Positions 1 through 8,500 of a stretch of 26,748 nucleotides of DNA are shown one piece after another (positions within the stretch are counted from its first letter, which is position 1; every line of letters begins with the position of its first letter). Below the pieces are notes generated by a model, which ran no database searches, was not told the origin of the DNA, and worked only from the letters and a program-made list of their open reading frames with translations. The position numbers were made by a program, and so were the translations under genes. Origin of the DNA: Colimorpha sp045597945 (GTDB lineage: Bacteria; Bacteroidota; Bacteroidia; Bacteroidales; P3); NCBI GenBank assembly GCA_045597945.1, contig JAZLLD010000002.1, positions 1 through 26,748 of the forward strand. Reading direction: 5' to 3'.

Positions 1-180
1 GCTGGCGAAGCCCAGTATGTCGAAATCCTCGACATGACCGGCCGCACCGCCGCCACCTTCCGCCACACTTCCACCCTCGACATCTCCCACCTGCCCCAAG
101 GCTCCTACATCGTCAAGATCCAGACCGCCGACGGCAGCACGCATCATCTGAAATTATCGAAAATAATAAGGTTAGAATAA
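1..180 (+). CDS. C-terminal end of a T9SS-secreted protein (partial)
   Basis: The frame is open from base 1 to a TAA at 178-180, so the gene is cut by the left edge and only 59 residues are visible. They have the layout of a T9SS type A sorting domain: a VEILDMTGR beta strand, an LDISHLPQGSYIVKI core, and a short basic end. This domain directs export through the outer membrane by the type IX system and is normally cleaved off. The visible part says nothing about the function of the mature protein. Similar tails occur on the YDG-repeat protein and on the deiminase further right, so at least three T9SS cargos are encoded here. The assignment to the sorting domain is fairly sure; the rest of the protein is unknown. 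Confidence 0.75.
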   Translation, partial: AGEAQYVEILDMTGRTAATFRHTSTLDISHLPQGSYIVKIQTADGSTHHLKLSKIIRLE

Positions 181-260
181 ATATGTTCACTAGGCTGATT
201 TCGTTTCTGCGAAGTCTGCTATTGGTGAGGGCGGCTATGGCAACATGGCTGTAGCCCAGG

Positions 261-289
261 GGGAGAGCCGTCGGCTCTCCCTTCTTTTT
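261..289 (+). terminator. Rho-independent terminator of the T9SS cargo gene
   Basis: A perfect 9-bp stem (261-269 with 273-281, GGGAGAGCC/GGCTCTCCC) has a 3-nt loop and is followed by TTCTTTTT. It lies 80 bp after the stop codon at 180. Confidence 0.85.
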
Positions 290-777
290 GGATGGTGGGT
301 GCGAGATTGATTTTCTTGCGACCGACAGCTGCCGTCTTCTCCCTTTTTATGAACGGCAGAAGTTGACTGCCTGTGCGTGGATCAAAATGAGGTTGGGTGA
401 CTAATGGATGTAGAATACATGCTAGATATAGAATCTTGATTCTACATCTGCGCCAAATCCTCCGGCATTGGGTGTTTGTGATGGGTTGTGTGTTAAGTGT
501 TTGCTATTCAGGTGATAGTGTCTGTAGGTGCGTTCAATCGGCGGATGTCCGCCACATCAGTATGACCATATATATAGAATATAGAATCACATAACACATT
601 GATTTCTCACAAATGTGCGCATTGTTGCAAAAATCCATTCTAGATTCTATATTTTGGAGCTTTCATACATTTTTTGTGCGCCCCTTGTGGGGCCGTTCCC
701 ACTAAGCGAGCCTACCCCGTAGAATCAGCGGAGCTGCAGCGGACCCACGATTGATGTGGGTGTATGGGTCTGTTGGC
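290..777. other. Intergenic region, no convincing gene
   Basis: About 490 bp separate the terminator from the convergent hemW stop. A 65-codon open frame at 397-594 has a biased Cys/Arg composition and no recognisable domain, so it is not called. The region holds repeated TAGAATC/GATTCTA heptamers, partly in inverted pairs (429-435 with 438-444; 582-588 with 643-649; another at 720-726). It also has small hairpins: GGCGGA/TCCGCC at 540-553, GCCCC/GGGGC at 680-693 and ACCCAC/GTGGGT at 743-761. The last may end the minus-strand hemW transcript, but no T-tract follows it. Confidence 0.6.
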
Positions 778-1890
778 TTAGTTGCTTGTGAATAATTCTG
801 CGGCTATGCCGTCGGCGTGCAGCAGACCCTCCTGGGTGGGGCGATAGTGGGTTGGGGTTTCTTCTATGAGATTGGCAGCTATGTATTTGGCAATCTGTTG
901 CTGCAAGTGGTCGGTAAAGTCGGTTGACACTTTGCTTTTCTCTATTCCGGCGGTGGTGCGGAGGGCGGTCATCACATATTCGTTGAAGGCGTCGGCAGGT
1001 GTAATCGACTCTGTTTCATGGGCTGCGGCACCGTGCTTCAGGCTGAGCACATATTCGTCAGCGTTGGCCACATTCCAGCGGCGGCAGGTGCCGCTGAAAC
1101 TGTGGGCGGCGGCTCCTGCGCCAAGGTAGGGGGTTCGGTCCCAATATCGGCTGTTGTGCCTGGACCTAAATCCCGGCTGGCAGAAGTTGGATATCTCATA
1201 TTGCTCAAATCCATTGGCTTGAGCCCATGCCAGCAGGACTTCGTATTCTGCCAGCACTGCCTCCTCCTGTGCCGGGGCTATGCGGCCTTGTTCAATCTGT
1301 TTGTGCAACATGGTGCCCTCCTCCACGGTGAGCGAATAGGCCGAGAAGTGGGTGATGGGCAATTGGCTCAGCTGCTGCAAGTTGTTGCGCCAGTCGGCAA
1401 GGGTTTGGTTGGGCAGGCCATAGATGAGGTCGATGCTGATGTTGTCGAATCCGGCTGCTTTGGCATTTGTTACTGCCTCGGTGGCTTGGGTGGCAGAGTG
1501 GCGGCGGTTCAGGGTGCGCAGGTCGGTGTCGCGAAACGACTGAATGCCAATGCTCACGCGGTTGAAGAAGTTCAGTCGGCACAGTCCGGCCAAGAATTCT
1601 GGTGTCAGGTCCTCGGGGTTGGCCTCCAGGGTTGCTTCCTCTACAAGTGATGTGTTGAAGTTTGCCCGGATGGTTTCAACAATCTGTCCTATCTGCGCTA
1701 GCGAAAGGAGACTAGGGGTGCCGCCGCCCCAGTAGATGGTGCGGAGAGGGTGGGGGAGTTCGGCTTTGCGTAGCGCCAGCTCTTTGCACAGCGCATCCAC
1801 GTAGTCCTGCTTGTCCCCGGAGGTGACGGCGGAGTAGAAAGCGCAGTAGGTGCACTTGCGATGACAATATGGAATATGTATATATAGCAT
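778..1890 (-). CDS. hemW: Heme chaperone HemW (radical SAM, HemN-like)
   Basis: This is a 370-aa radical SAM protein. The cluster motif is Cys9-x3-Cys13-x2-Cys16 (CHRKCTYC), followed by the SAM-binding WGGGTPS at 54-60 and IGIQSF at 114-119. The HNSRYW motif at 245-250 is typical of HemW, the heme-binding protein that delivers heme to respiratory enzymes, rather than of true coproporphyrinogen dehydrogenase HemN. The length fits HemW (about 370-380 aa) and is short for HemN (about 450 aa). The frame is open for another 120 codons upstream, but that part is an Arg/Pro/His-rich shadow of meaB. The start at MLYIHIP gives the correct N-terminus. Its ATG overlaps the meaB stop by one base (TGATG), so the two genes are probably translationally coupled. 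Confidence 0.93.
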   Translation of the reverse strand: MLYIHIPYCHRKCTYCAFYSAVTSGDKQDYVDALCKELALRKAELPHPLRTIYWGGGTPSLLSLAQIGQIVETIRANFNTSLVEEATLEANPEDLTPEFLAGLCRLNFFNRVSIGIQSFRDTDLRTLNRRHSATQATEAVTNAKAAGFDNISIDLIYGLPNQTLADWRNNLQQLSQLPITHFSAYSLTVEEGTMLHKQIEQGRIAPAQEEAVLAEYEVLLAWAQANGFEQYEISNFCQPGFRSRHNSRYWDRTPYLGAGAAAHSFSGTCRRWNVANADEYVLSLKHGAAAHETESITPADAFNEYVMTALRTTAGIEKSKVSTDFTDHLQQQIAKYIAANLIEETPTHYRPTQEGLLHADGIAAELFTSN

Positions 1891-2981
1891 CAGCCCAGCA
1901 GTTCTTCGGCGGCCGTGTAGGCCGATATTTTTCCAGCCAGCACTTGCTCGCACACCTCGGCCATGCGCTGCTCCATGCCGGGGGCGTTGTAGAAGCGGTC
2001 GCGGAGGCCGTTCTCGATGGTCTCGTGCAGGATGCGCAGATTCTGCTGCTGGCGTTTGTGGTAGAAATAGCCGTTGGCCTTGGTGAAGGCAACGTGGTCC
2101 ATCACCTGGTTCCACAATTCTGGCACACCCTGGTGGGTGTAGGCGGAGCAGAGCATCACCTCCACCGTGCGGCCGCTCTCGGGCATGGGGAAGAGGTGCA
2201 GGGCGTTGCGGAACTGGGTGGCGGCCAGCTCGGCTTTCACGGGGTCGATGTCGCACTTGTTGATGGCAATCATGTCGGCCATCTCCATGATGCCGCGCTT
2301 GATGCCCTGCAGCTCGTCGCCGGTGTTGGCCAGCTGGAGCAGGAGGAAGAAGTCGACCATGGAGTGCGCGGCCACCTCGCTCTGGCCCACACCTACGGTT
2401 TCCACAATCACCACATCAAATCCTGCGGCCTCGCACAACACGATGATTTCCCTAGTCTTGCGGGCCACGCCGCCCAGCGAGCCGGCCGAGGGGCTGGGGC
2501 GGATGAAGGCATTGGGGTCCACGGATAGCTCCTCCATGCGGGTCTTGTCGCCCAGGATGCTGCCCTTGCTGCGCTCGCTGCTGGGGTCGATGGCCAGCAC
2601 GGCCACCTTGTGGTTGTGGGCGGTGAGGTATTTGCCGAGGGCTTCGATGGTGGTGCTCTTGCCGGCACCGGGCACACCCGTGATGCCGAGTCGCACCGAC
2701 TTGCCGGCATAGGGCAGGCAGCGTTCTATCACTTGCTGGGCTTTCTGCTGGTGGTCGTGCAACGAACTTTCTACCAACGTGATGGCACGGCTCAGCAGTG
2801 TGCGGTCGCCATGGGTGATGCCGCTCACAAGCTCCTCTACCGAGGGTTCGGTGCGTTTGCGTGCCTTCATGCGCTGAAGATATGTATTGTTCACTTGTTC
2901 AGGCTGTTGCACGCCTTCTTGCACCGAGAGTGCCGACTGATAGTCAAAATTGCTGTATAATTTCTTATCTTCGGGTGTCAT
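1890..2981 (-). CDS. meaB: Methylmalonyl-CoA mutase-associated GTPase MeaB (ArgK family)
   Basis: This 363-aa G3E-family P-loop GTPase carries GVPGAGKST (Walker A) at 92-100, ILGDKTRM at 132-139, ETVGVGQSE at 184-192 and an NKCD base-specificity motif at 231-234, where NKAD is more usual. MeaB gates cofactor loading and protects adenosylcobalamin-dependent methylmalonyl-CoA mutase, so the organism probably runs the succinate/propionate pathway. The mutase genes are not in this window. A start at 3053 is possible in frame, but it would add a Phe-rich AT-coded tail. MTPEDKK at 2981 matches the usual acidic/polar N-terminus. It is the first gene of a two-gene minus-strand unit with hemW. Its 5' region is shared with the divergent tRNA promoter. 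Confidence 0.93.
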   Translation of the reverse strand: MTPEDKKLYSNFDYQSALSVQEGVQQPEQVNNTYLQRMKARKRTEPSVEELVSGITHGDRTLLSRAITLVESSLHDHQQKAQQVIERCLPYAGKSVRLGITGVPGAGKSTTIEALGKYLTAHNHKVAVLAIDPSSERSKGSILGDKTRMEELSVDPNAFIRPSPSAGSLGGVARKTREIIVLCEAAGFDVVIVETVGVGQSEVAAHSMVDFFLLLQLANTGDELQGIKRGIMEMADMIAINKCDIDPVKAELAATQFRNALHLFPMPESGRTVEVMLCSAYTHQGVPELWNQVMDHVAFTKANGYFYHKRQQQNLRILHETIENGLRDRFYNAPGMEQRMAEVCEQVLAGKISAYTAAEELLG

Positions 2982-3059
2982 TTTGGGTAAAAATTCAATC
3001 GGAAGTAAAAACGTAAAAAATTCATTTTTAGTATGTACAAAAAAAATATTCAAAAAAAT

Positions 3060-3090
3060 TTTGTCAATTCAAAAAAAAGTTGTAATTTTG
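3060..3090 (+). promoter_or_regulatory. Bacteroidetes-type promoter of the tRNA
   Basis: TTTG at 3060-3063, a 19-bp spacer and TAATTTTG at 3083-3090 match the Bacteroidetes primary-sigma consensus (-33 TTTG, -7 TAnnTTTG). Transcription would start near 3097, about 25 nt before the mature tRNA. Confidence 0.8.
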
Positions 3091-3122
3091 CACCCGCTTT
3101 CGAGAGATAAAGCAAAGATTTT

Positions 3123-3196
3123 GGCGGGATAGCTCAGCTGGTTAGAGCGCTGGATTCATAACCCGGAGGTCATCAGTTCAAGTCTGATTCCCGCTA
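3123..3196 (+). tRNA. tRNA-Met (CAT anticodon)
   Basis: The sequence folds as a cloverleaf. The acceptor stem is GGCGGGA/TCCCGCT with a G-T first pair. The D arm is GCTC/GAGC. The anticodon loop TTCATAA gives CAT at 3156-3158. The T arm is ATCAG-TTCAAGT-CTGAT, with discriminator A at 3196. The 3' CCA is not encoded. The anticodon stem has one A-C mismatch next to the loop. The lack of the initiator-specific GGG/CCC anticodon stem argues against initiator tRNA. Elongator Met is the best call. A lysidine-modified tRNA-Ile2 has the same anticodon in DNA and is not excluded. Confidence 0.9.
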
Positions 3197-3204
3197 CAAG
3201 ACAA

Positions 3205-3232
3205 AGCTTCGACAATGGTCGAGGCTTTTTTT
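3205..3232 (+). terminator. Terminator of the tRNA gene
   Basis: The stem AGCTTCGAC (3205-3213) pairs with GTCGAGGCT (3218-3226) with one G-T wobble. The loop is AATG and a seven-T run follows. It sits 8 nt after the tRNA. Confidence 0.85.
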
Positions 3233-3332
3233 GTGCGCTGGATTTTGTGCGCAATTCGGCAATTCAACAAAAAATCGCTTGACACAAATACTATAATCCT
3301 GCATTTTTCGTTATTCCTTTTTTATTAAGATA

Positions 3333-4487
3333 ATGAACATGATAAAAAAATACATCTTTCCCGTGTTGGCTGCCCTCCTGATGGCCAGTTGCTACAATGT
3401 TACTCACCTCACCTCCAATTCCGCCAAACTCAGCGGCGGCGGCCTCTATTACGCACTGCCTACCACTGAGATATGCGTGGATGTGACCTATCAGTACTAC
3501 GATCTCTCTGAGGCTGTCTTCAGCGATTTTGCCTCCGAGATGCTGGCGCTTGACAACTTCGATGTGGAAAAACCCTACCGTATCAAGGACATCCAGACTT
3601 CCTTTAGCGTTGTGGCCGACCCCGACAATTATTATTATGTCACCCCCAGGGGCATCTCTGTGCAGGTCGACAACCGCCACCTGCTGCGCTCCGTGGGCAT
3701 GACCCCGCAGGAGGCCGCCGCCGAGCTGGGGCCTGCCATGCAGGTCAACCAGGTGGAGGCTTCCGAGGCTAAGCTGGTGCTGCACAATGCCACTGCCGAC
3801 AAGATGTTGCCCACCTATAATCTCTATGACCGCACCGACACTTTCTATGTCAAGGGCGACCGCCCCGGCAAGCCTACCGGCACTAGTACTAAGAAAGCTC
3901 CGCGGTCGCTCCGCCAGCGCGCCCAGGCCGCCGCTTCCGAGATTGCCGAGATTGAGGACACCCGCGCCGACGTCACCGTTTCCGACCGCTATACTGCCGA
4001 AGGCAAAGCCCAGGTTCTGCGACAGTTAGAGGAGAAGGAGGCCCAGCTCATGGAGCAGTTTATTGGCAAACCGGTGGTCGAGACTGTGCATTTCTTCTTC
4101 AAACCCCAGCCCGCCACCAGCACCAACGATACCACCCAGCAGACTGTGCTCTTCTATTTCAGCCGTGCCGAAGGCATCTGCGAGGCCGACGATTTCGACG
4201 CCCTCCCGGTGGTCTGCACCCTGCGCCCCGACCAGTCGCTCCATGGTGTGCGCCGTTTTAATGGCAACAAAAAGAAATCGTTATTCCATTCCAACGACTT
4301 CCAATACCGCCTCCCATCCCAGGCCCAGATGAACCTCAGCTGCGAGCTTTTCGACTACCAGGTCACCCTTCCCGTGGCTCAATATGGCCCCATTATCAGC
4401 CTGCCTCACAAGCATTTCAAGGCCCTCTTCGACCCCAACACCGGTGCTATAATCTACTACCAGGCTCAATCTGTGTTAGGCCGATAA
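3333..4487 (+). CDS. DUF4831-like lipoprotein
   Basis: This 384-aa exported protein has a lipoprotein signal peptide with lipobox LMASC and the lipidated Cys at residue 20. The opening GGGLYYALPTTEICVDVTYQ and the following YRIKDIQ segment resemble the Bacteroidetes-restricted DUF4831 family, whose function is unknown. The protein has no obvious catalytic motif. Charged helical segments near residues 185-250 separate two beta-rich parts. It is expected to sit in the envelope as a lipoprotein. A second in-frame ATG at 3339 would give an equally good signal peptide. The rnz-like gene starts 25 bp after its stop, so the two are probably co-transcribed, which may be coincidental in function. The family call is from recalled pattern; the lipoprotein call is directly visible. 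Confidence 0.75.
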   Translation: MNMIKKYIFPVLAALLMASCYNVTHLTSNSAKLSGGGLYYALPTTEICVDVTYQYYDLSEAVFSDFASEMLALDNFDVEKPYRIKDIQTSFSVVADPDNYYYVTPRGISVQVDNRHLLRSVGMTPQEAAAELGPAMQVNQVEASEAKLVLHNATADKMLPTYNLYDRTDTFYVKGDRPGKPTGTSTKKAPRSLRQRAQAAASEIAEIEDTRADVTVSDRYTAEGKAQVLRQLEEKEAQLMEQFIGKPVVETVHFFFKPQPATSTNDTTQQTVLFYFSRAEGICEADDFDALPVVCTLRPDQSLHGVRRFNGNKKKSLFHSNDFQYRLPSQAQMNLSCELFDYQVTLPVAQYGPIISLPHKHFKALFDPNTGAIIYYQAQSVLGR

Positions 4488-4512
4488 ACCGTCAACGCCA
4501 ATACTGCCAAGC

Positions 4513-5307
4513 ATGAATTTCTACACCACCGTACTCGGCTCCGGGGCTGCGCTCCCAACCGTGGCCCGCCATTGTAGCGGCCAGGTAGTCAATCTCAATG
4601 GTTTCCGCATCATGCTGGACTGTGGCGAGAACTCCCAGACCCAGGTGCGTGTCTACCACCAAAAACTTCAGGCCCTGGCCACCATCCTCATCACCCATCT
4701 CCACGGCGACCATTTCTTCGGCCTCCCCGGCCTCGTGAGCAGCATGCATCTCTGCGGGCGCAAGGATCCTATCGATATCTTTGCCCCTGCCGGTATCGCT
4801 GGTATCATGCAGTCTATCTTCCAAGTCTCTGGCAGTCATCTGGAGTTCGAAATCCGCTACCACGAGCTCACCCACGAGCAGGGCTCGCAACTCATCTTTG
4901 AAAACAACCGCTGCCGCATCTATGCCTTCCCGTTGCTGCATTCCGTGCCCACCTACGGCTATCTGATTGAAGAAAAGCCCCGTGGACAGAATCCCGCCCG
5001 CAGCTACGCCTATTGCACCGACACTGGCTACACCGAGTCTTTCCTGCCCTACATCCAGGGGGTCAACCTCCTCTGCCTTGAGAGCACTTTCTCGCAGGCT
5101 TTCGCCTCCGTGGCTGCGGAGAAGCTCCACTGTACCGCCGCCCAGGCGGCCACTTTGGCACAGAAAGCCGGAGCCCAACAACTGCTCCTCACCCATATCA
5201 GCGCCCGCTACAAAGAGCCCGAGGTCCTCCTCCAGGAAGCCCAGGCCATCTTTCCCAACACACAGATAGCCGCCGACGGCGAACGCTACGAGGTGAAATA
5301 TAAGTGA
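4513..5307 (+). CDS. rnz: Ribonuclease Z-like metallo-beta-lactamase-fold nuclease, short form
   Basis: The 264-aa product has the tRNase Z signature THLHGDHFFGLPGL, with metal ligands His62, His64, Asp66 and His67. His143, Asp170 (YCTDTGY), His206 (LHCTA) and His228 (LTHIS) complete the pattern. The family trims the 3' trailer of tRNA precursors, relevant here because the nearby tRNA does not encode CCA. Typical bacterial RNase Z is about 300-310 aa. This protein has only about 26 residues between His143 and Asp170, where Bacillus-type enzymes have roughly 70 that include the flexible tRNA-binding arm. The core is intact, so the protein is probably catalytic, but substrate handling may differ. 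It follows the DUF4831-like gene by 25 bp. Confidence 0.85.
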   Translation: MNFYTTVLGSGAALPTVARHCSGQVVNLNGFRIMLDCGENSQTQVRVYHQKLQALATILITHLHGDHFFGLPGLVSSMHLCGRKDPIDIFAPAGIAGIMQSIFQVSGSHLEFEIRYHELTHEQGSQLIFENNRCRIYAFPLLHSVPTYGYLIEEKPRGQNPARSYAYCTDTGYTESFLPYIQGVNLLCLESTFSQAFASVAAEKLHCTAAQAATLAQKAGAQQLLLTHISARYKEPEVLLQEAQAIFPNTQIAADGERYEVKYK

Positions 5308-5492
5308 TTGAGGCAAGCCGTGGAATGCTTTGCTTTCTGGCAAGTAATGGCAGTTGGCGAATAGTGCAAGTCGGTTTCCTCCTCAGTTGACGTTGAAGTC
5401 AGAATTGTTGTCAACGATACGCTGGCACGGAAGTTGATAGGAAAAAAATTGCACATTTATTGCGGGAAATGCAACTAATTGATTTTTTTTCG
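5308..5492. other. Intergenic region before the secA promoter
   Basis: No gene or clear terminator is seen after the rnz stop. The composition turns AT-rich after about 5440, leading into the secA promoter. Confidence 0.5.
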
Positions 5493-5500
5493 TATATTTG
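5493..5500 (+). promoter_or_regulatory. Probable secA promoter -7 box
   Basis: TATATTTG followed by CATT matches the Bacteroidetes -7 consensus. It lies 79 bp before the secA start. No TTTG box is seen at the expected 19-21 bp upstream, so the -33 half is unsupported. Confidence 0.55.
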
Positions 5501-5578
5501 CATTCTTGTATACTGTTGCATTGTTGAAGCAAACAGTTTGTGTATTAGATTAATAATAATAAAAAATATAAACAACAA

Positions 5579-8500
5579 ATGGCAAATTTTCTGTCCAAAC
5601 TCTTTGGCACCAAGTCCGACCGCGACCTCAAAGAGGTAAAGCCTCTGCTCGACGCCACCCTCAAGGTCTACCCCGAGATTCAGAAGCTCACCAACGATCA
5701 GTTGCGTGCCAAAACCATAGAATTCAAAGAACGTATCAACAAAGAAGTCGAGGCTGAAGAGTCCGAGCTCACCACCCTCCGTCTCCGTATTGAAGAGGAG
5801 TACGACATGCCTGTGGCCGAGAAAGAGTCCATCTACAAGCGCATCGACAAACTTGAGAAAGACTCCTACGACAAGACCCAGAAAGTCCTCAACGACATTC
5901 TTCCCGAAGCTTTCAGCGTAGTTAAGGAAACCGCCCGCCGTTTCGCCGAGAACGACCAGGTGATAGTTACCGCCAACGATTTCGACCGCCAGCTCGCAGT
6001 CAAGCGCCCCAGCGTCAACATTGTAGGCGACCAGGCAGTCTACAACAACACCTGGTCCGCTGGTGGCAATGAAATCAAGTGGGATATGGTCCATTACGAT
6101 GTGCAGCTCATCGGCGGCTCTGTCCTCCACAGTGGCAAAATCGCCGAGATGGCCACCGGTGAGGGTAAGACCCTCGTCGCCACACTGCCAGTCTACCTCA
6201 ACGCACTCCCCGGCAAGGGCGTCCATGTTGTCACCGTCAACGACTACCTCGCCAAGCGCGACTCCGAGTGGATGGGTATGCTCTATGAATTCCATGGACT
6301 TAGCGTTGACTGTATCGACAAGCACGAGCCCCACTCCGAAGAGCGTAAGGCTGCTTACCGTGCCGACATTACCTTTGGTACCAACAACGAATTCGGTTTC
6401 GACTACCTCCGCGACAACATGAGCCGCAACCCCGAGGAACTTGTTCAGCGCGGTCACAACTACGCTATCGTCGATGAGGTCGACTCCGTGCTTATCGATG
6501 ATGCTCGTACTCCTCTCATTATCAGCGGTCCCACCGGCAAAGGCGATGAGGACCAGGAGTTCGACCGCTTCAAACCCGTTATCGAAAAACTCTACAACGC
6601 CCAGCGCGTTATGATTACCAAGGTTCTGGCCGACGCCAAGGCAGGCCTTGCCCAGCACCCCGATGCCAAGCCAGAGGAAGAACCCGCCAAACTCCTCCTC
6701 CGTGCCTACCGTGGTCTGCCCAAGAACAAGGCCCTCATCAAATACCTTTCCGAGACCGGCGTCAAAACCATCCTGCAGCGCACCGAGAACTTCTACATGC
6801 AGGAGCAGAACAAATATATGCACATCATTGATGACGACCTCTATTTTGTCATTGATGAGAAGAACCGCCAGGTGGAACTCACCGAGAAGGGTATCTCCTT
6901 CCTTGAAGACCTTGGCGAGGACCGCAACTTCTATCAGCTCCCCGATATCGGCGCCCTCATTGCCGACCTCGAGCACGAGAACCTCACCCCCGAGGAAAAG
7001 ACAGCCCGCAAAGACAAGATTTTCAGCGACTATGCTGTCCAGTCCGACCGCGTCCACACTGTCGACCAGCTGCTTAAGGCCTACACTCTCTTTGAGAAAG
7101 ATATCGACTATATTGTTGATGAGAACCACCAGGTGAAAATCGTTGATGAGCAGACCGGCCGTATCATGGAAGGCCGCCGTTGGAGCGATGGCCTCCACCA
7201 GGCTGTCGAGGCTAAGGAGAATGCCAAGATTGAGGCTGCCACCCAGACCTACGCCACCATCACCCTGCAGAACTACTTCCGCATGTACAAGAAACTCGCC
7301 GGTATGACTGGTACCGCCGAGACCGAGGCTGGCGAGCTCTGGGATATCTACAAACTTGATGTCGTGGTCATCCCAACCAACCGTCCCATCGCGCGTAACG
7401 ATATGGACGACATGATCTACAAGACCAAGCGCGAGAAGTACACCGCTGTCATCAACGAGGTCGAGCGCCTCATCGGCGAGGGTCGCCCCGTACTTGTCGG
7501 CACCACCAATGTCGAGACCTCCGAGCTCCTCAGTAAGATGCTCAAAATGCGTCGCATCGAGCACAGCGTCCTCAACGCCAAACTCCACCAGAAAGAAGCT
7601 GAGGTCGTGGCTCATGCCGGCGAACCTGGCCACGTCACCATCGCCACCAACATGGCTGGCCGTGGTACCGATATCAAACTCAAGGGCAACGTCAAAGATC
7701 CAGGCGGCCTTGCCTCCCTCGGCACCGCGCGTCACGAATCCCGCCGAGTCGACCGCCAGCTCCGTGGTCGTGCCGGCCGCCAGGGCGACCCCGGTAGCTC
7801 TCTCTTCTTTGTCTCTCTGGAAGACGACCTCATGCGTATCTTCGGTTCCGAGCGCATTGCCGCCATCATGGACCGCATGGGCCTCCAGGAAGGCGAAGTC
7901 ATCCAGCACTCCATGATTACCAAGCAGATCGAGAAGGCACAGAAGAAAGTCGAAGAGAACAACTTCGGCATGCGTAAGCGCCTCTTGGAGTACGACGATG
8001 TCATGAACAATCAGCGCACTGTCGTCTACAACAAACGCCGCAACGCACTCTATGGCGACCGCCTGGCCATCGACATCTCCAATATGTTCTACGACACCTG
8101 TAATGTCATCTATGAAGATGCCAAGCAGGCGCGCGATTTTGAAGAATTCAAGATGCAGATGATCCGCGTCTTCGCCCTCGAAGCCCCCTTCACCGAGAAA
8201 GAATTCTTCAACCTCCGCCACGATGAAGCCGTCCAGAAAATGTACGATGCCGTCTACGCTGTCTACAAAGAGCGCATGCAGCACATCTGCGACCTGGCCT
8301 ACCCCTTCATCCAGCGCATCCACGACAACACACGCTACATCAACGTGGCCTTCCCCATCACCGATGGCAAGAAAACCCTCAACGTGGTCACCCCTGTCCA
8401 GAAATCCTACGACAACAAAGGCCGTGAGGTTCAGCTCTCTATCGAAAAGGGCATCACCCTGGCCATCATCGACGACCTCTGGAAAGACCATCTGCGCGAG

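Noticed and set aside
397..594. A 65-codon frame on the plus strand
   Set aside because: It has no homology-like motif, atypical Cys/Arg-rich composition, and overlaps short inverted repeats.
1891..2256. An extended N-terminus for HemW
   Set aside because: The added residues are an Arg/Pro/His-rich shadow of meaB. The conserved HemW start MLYIHIP begins at 1890.
3279..3297. TTGACA and TATAAT before the DUF4831-like gene, resembling a sigma-70 promoter
   Set aside because: The spacer is only 7 bp instead of about 17, and Bacteroidetes use a different consensus.
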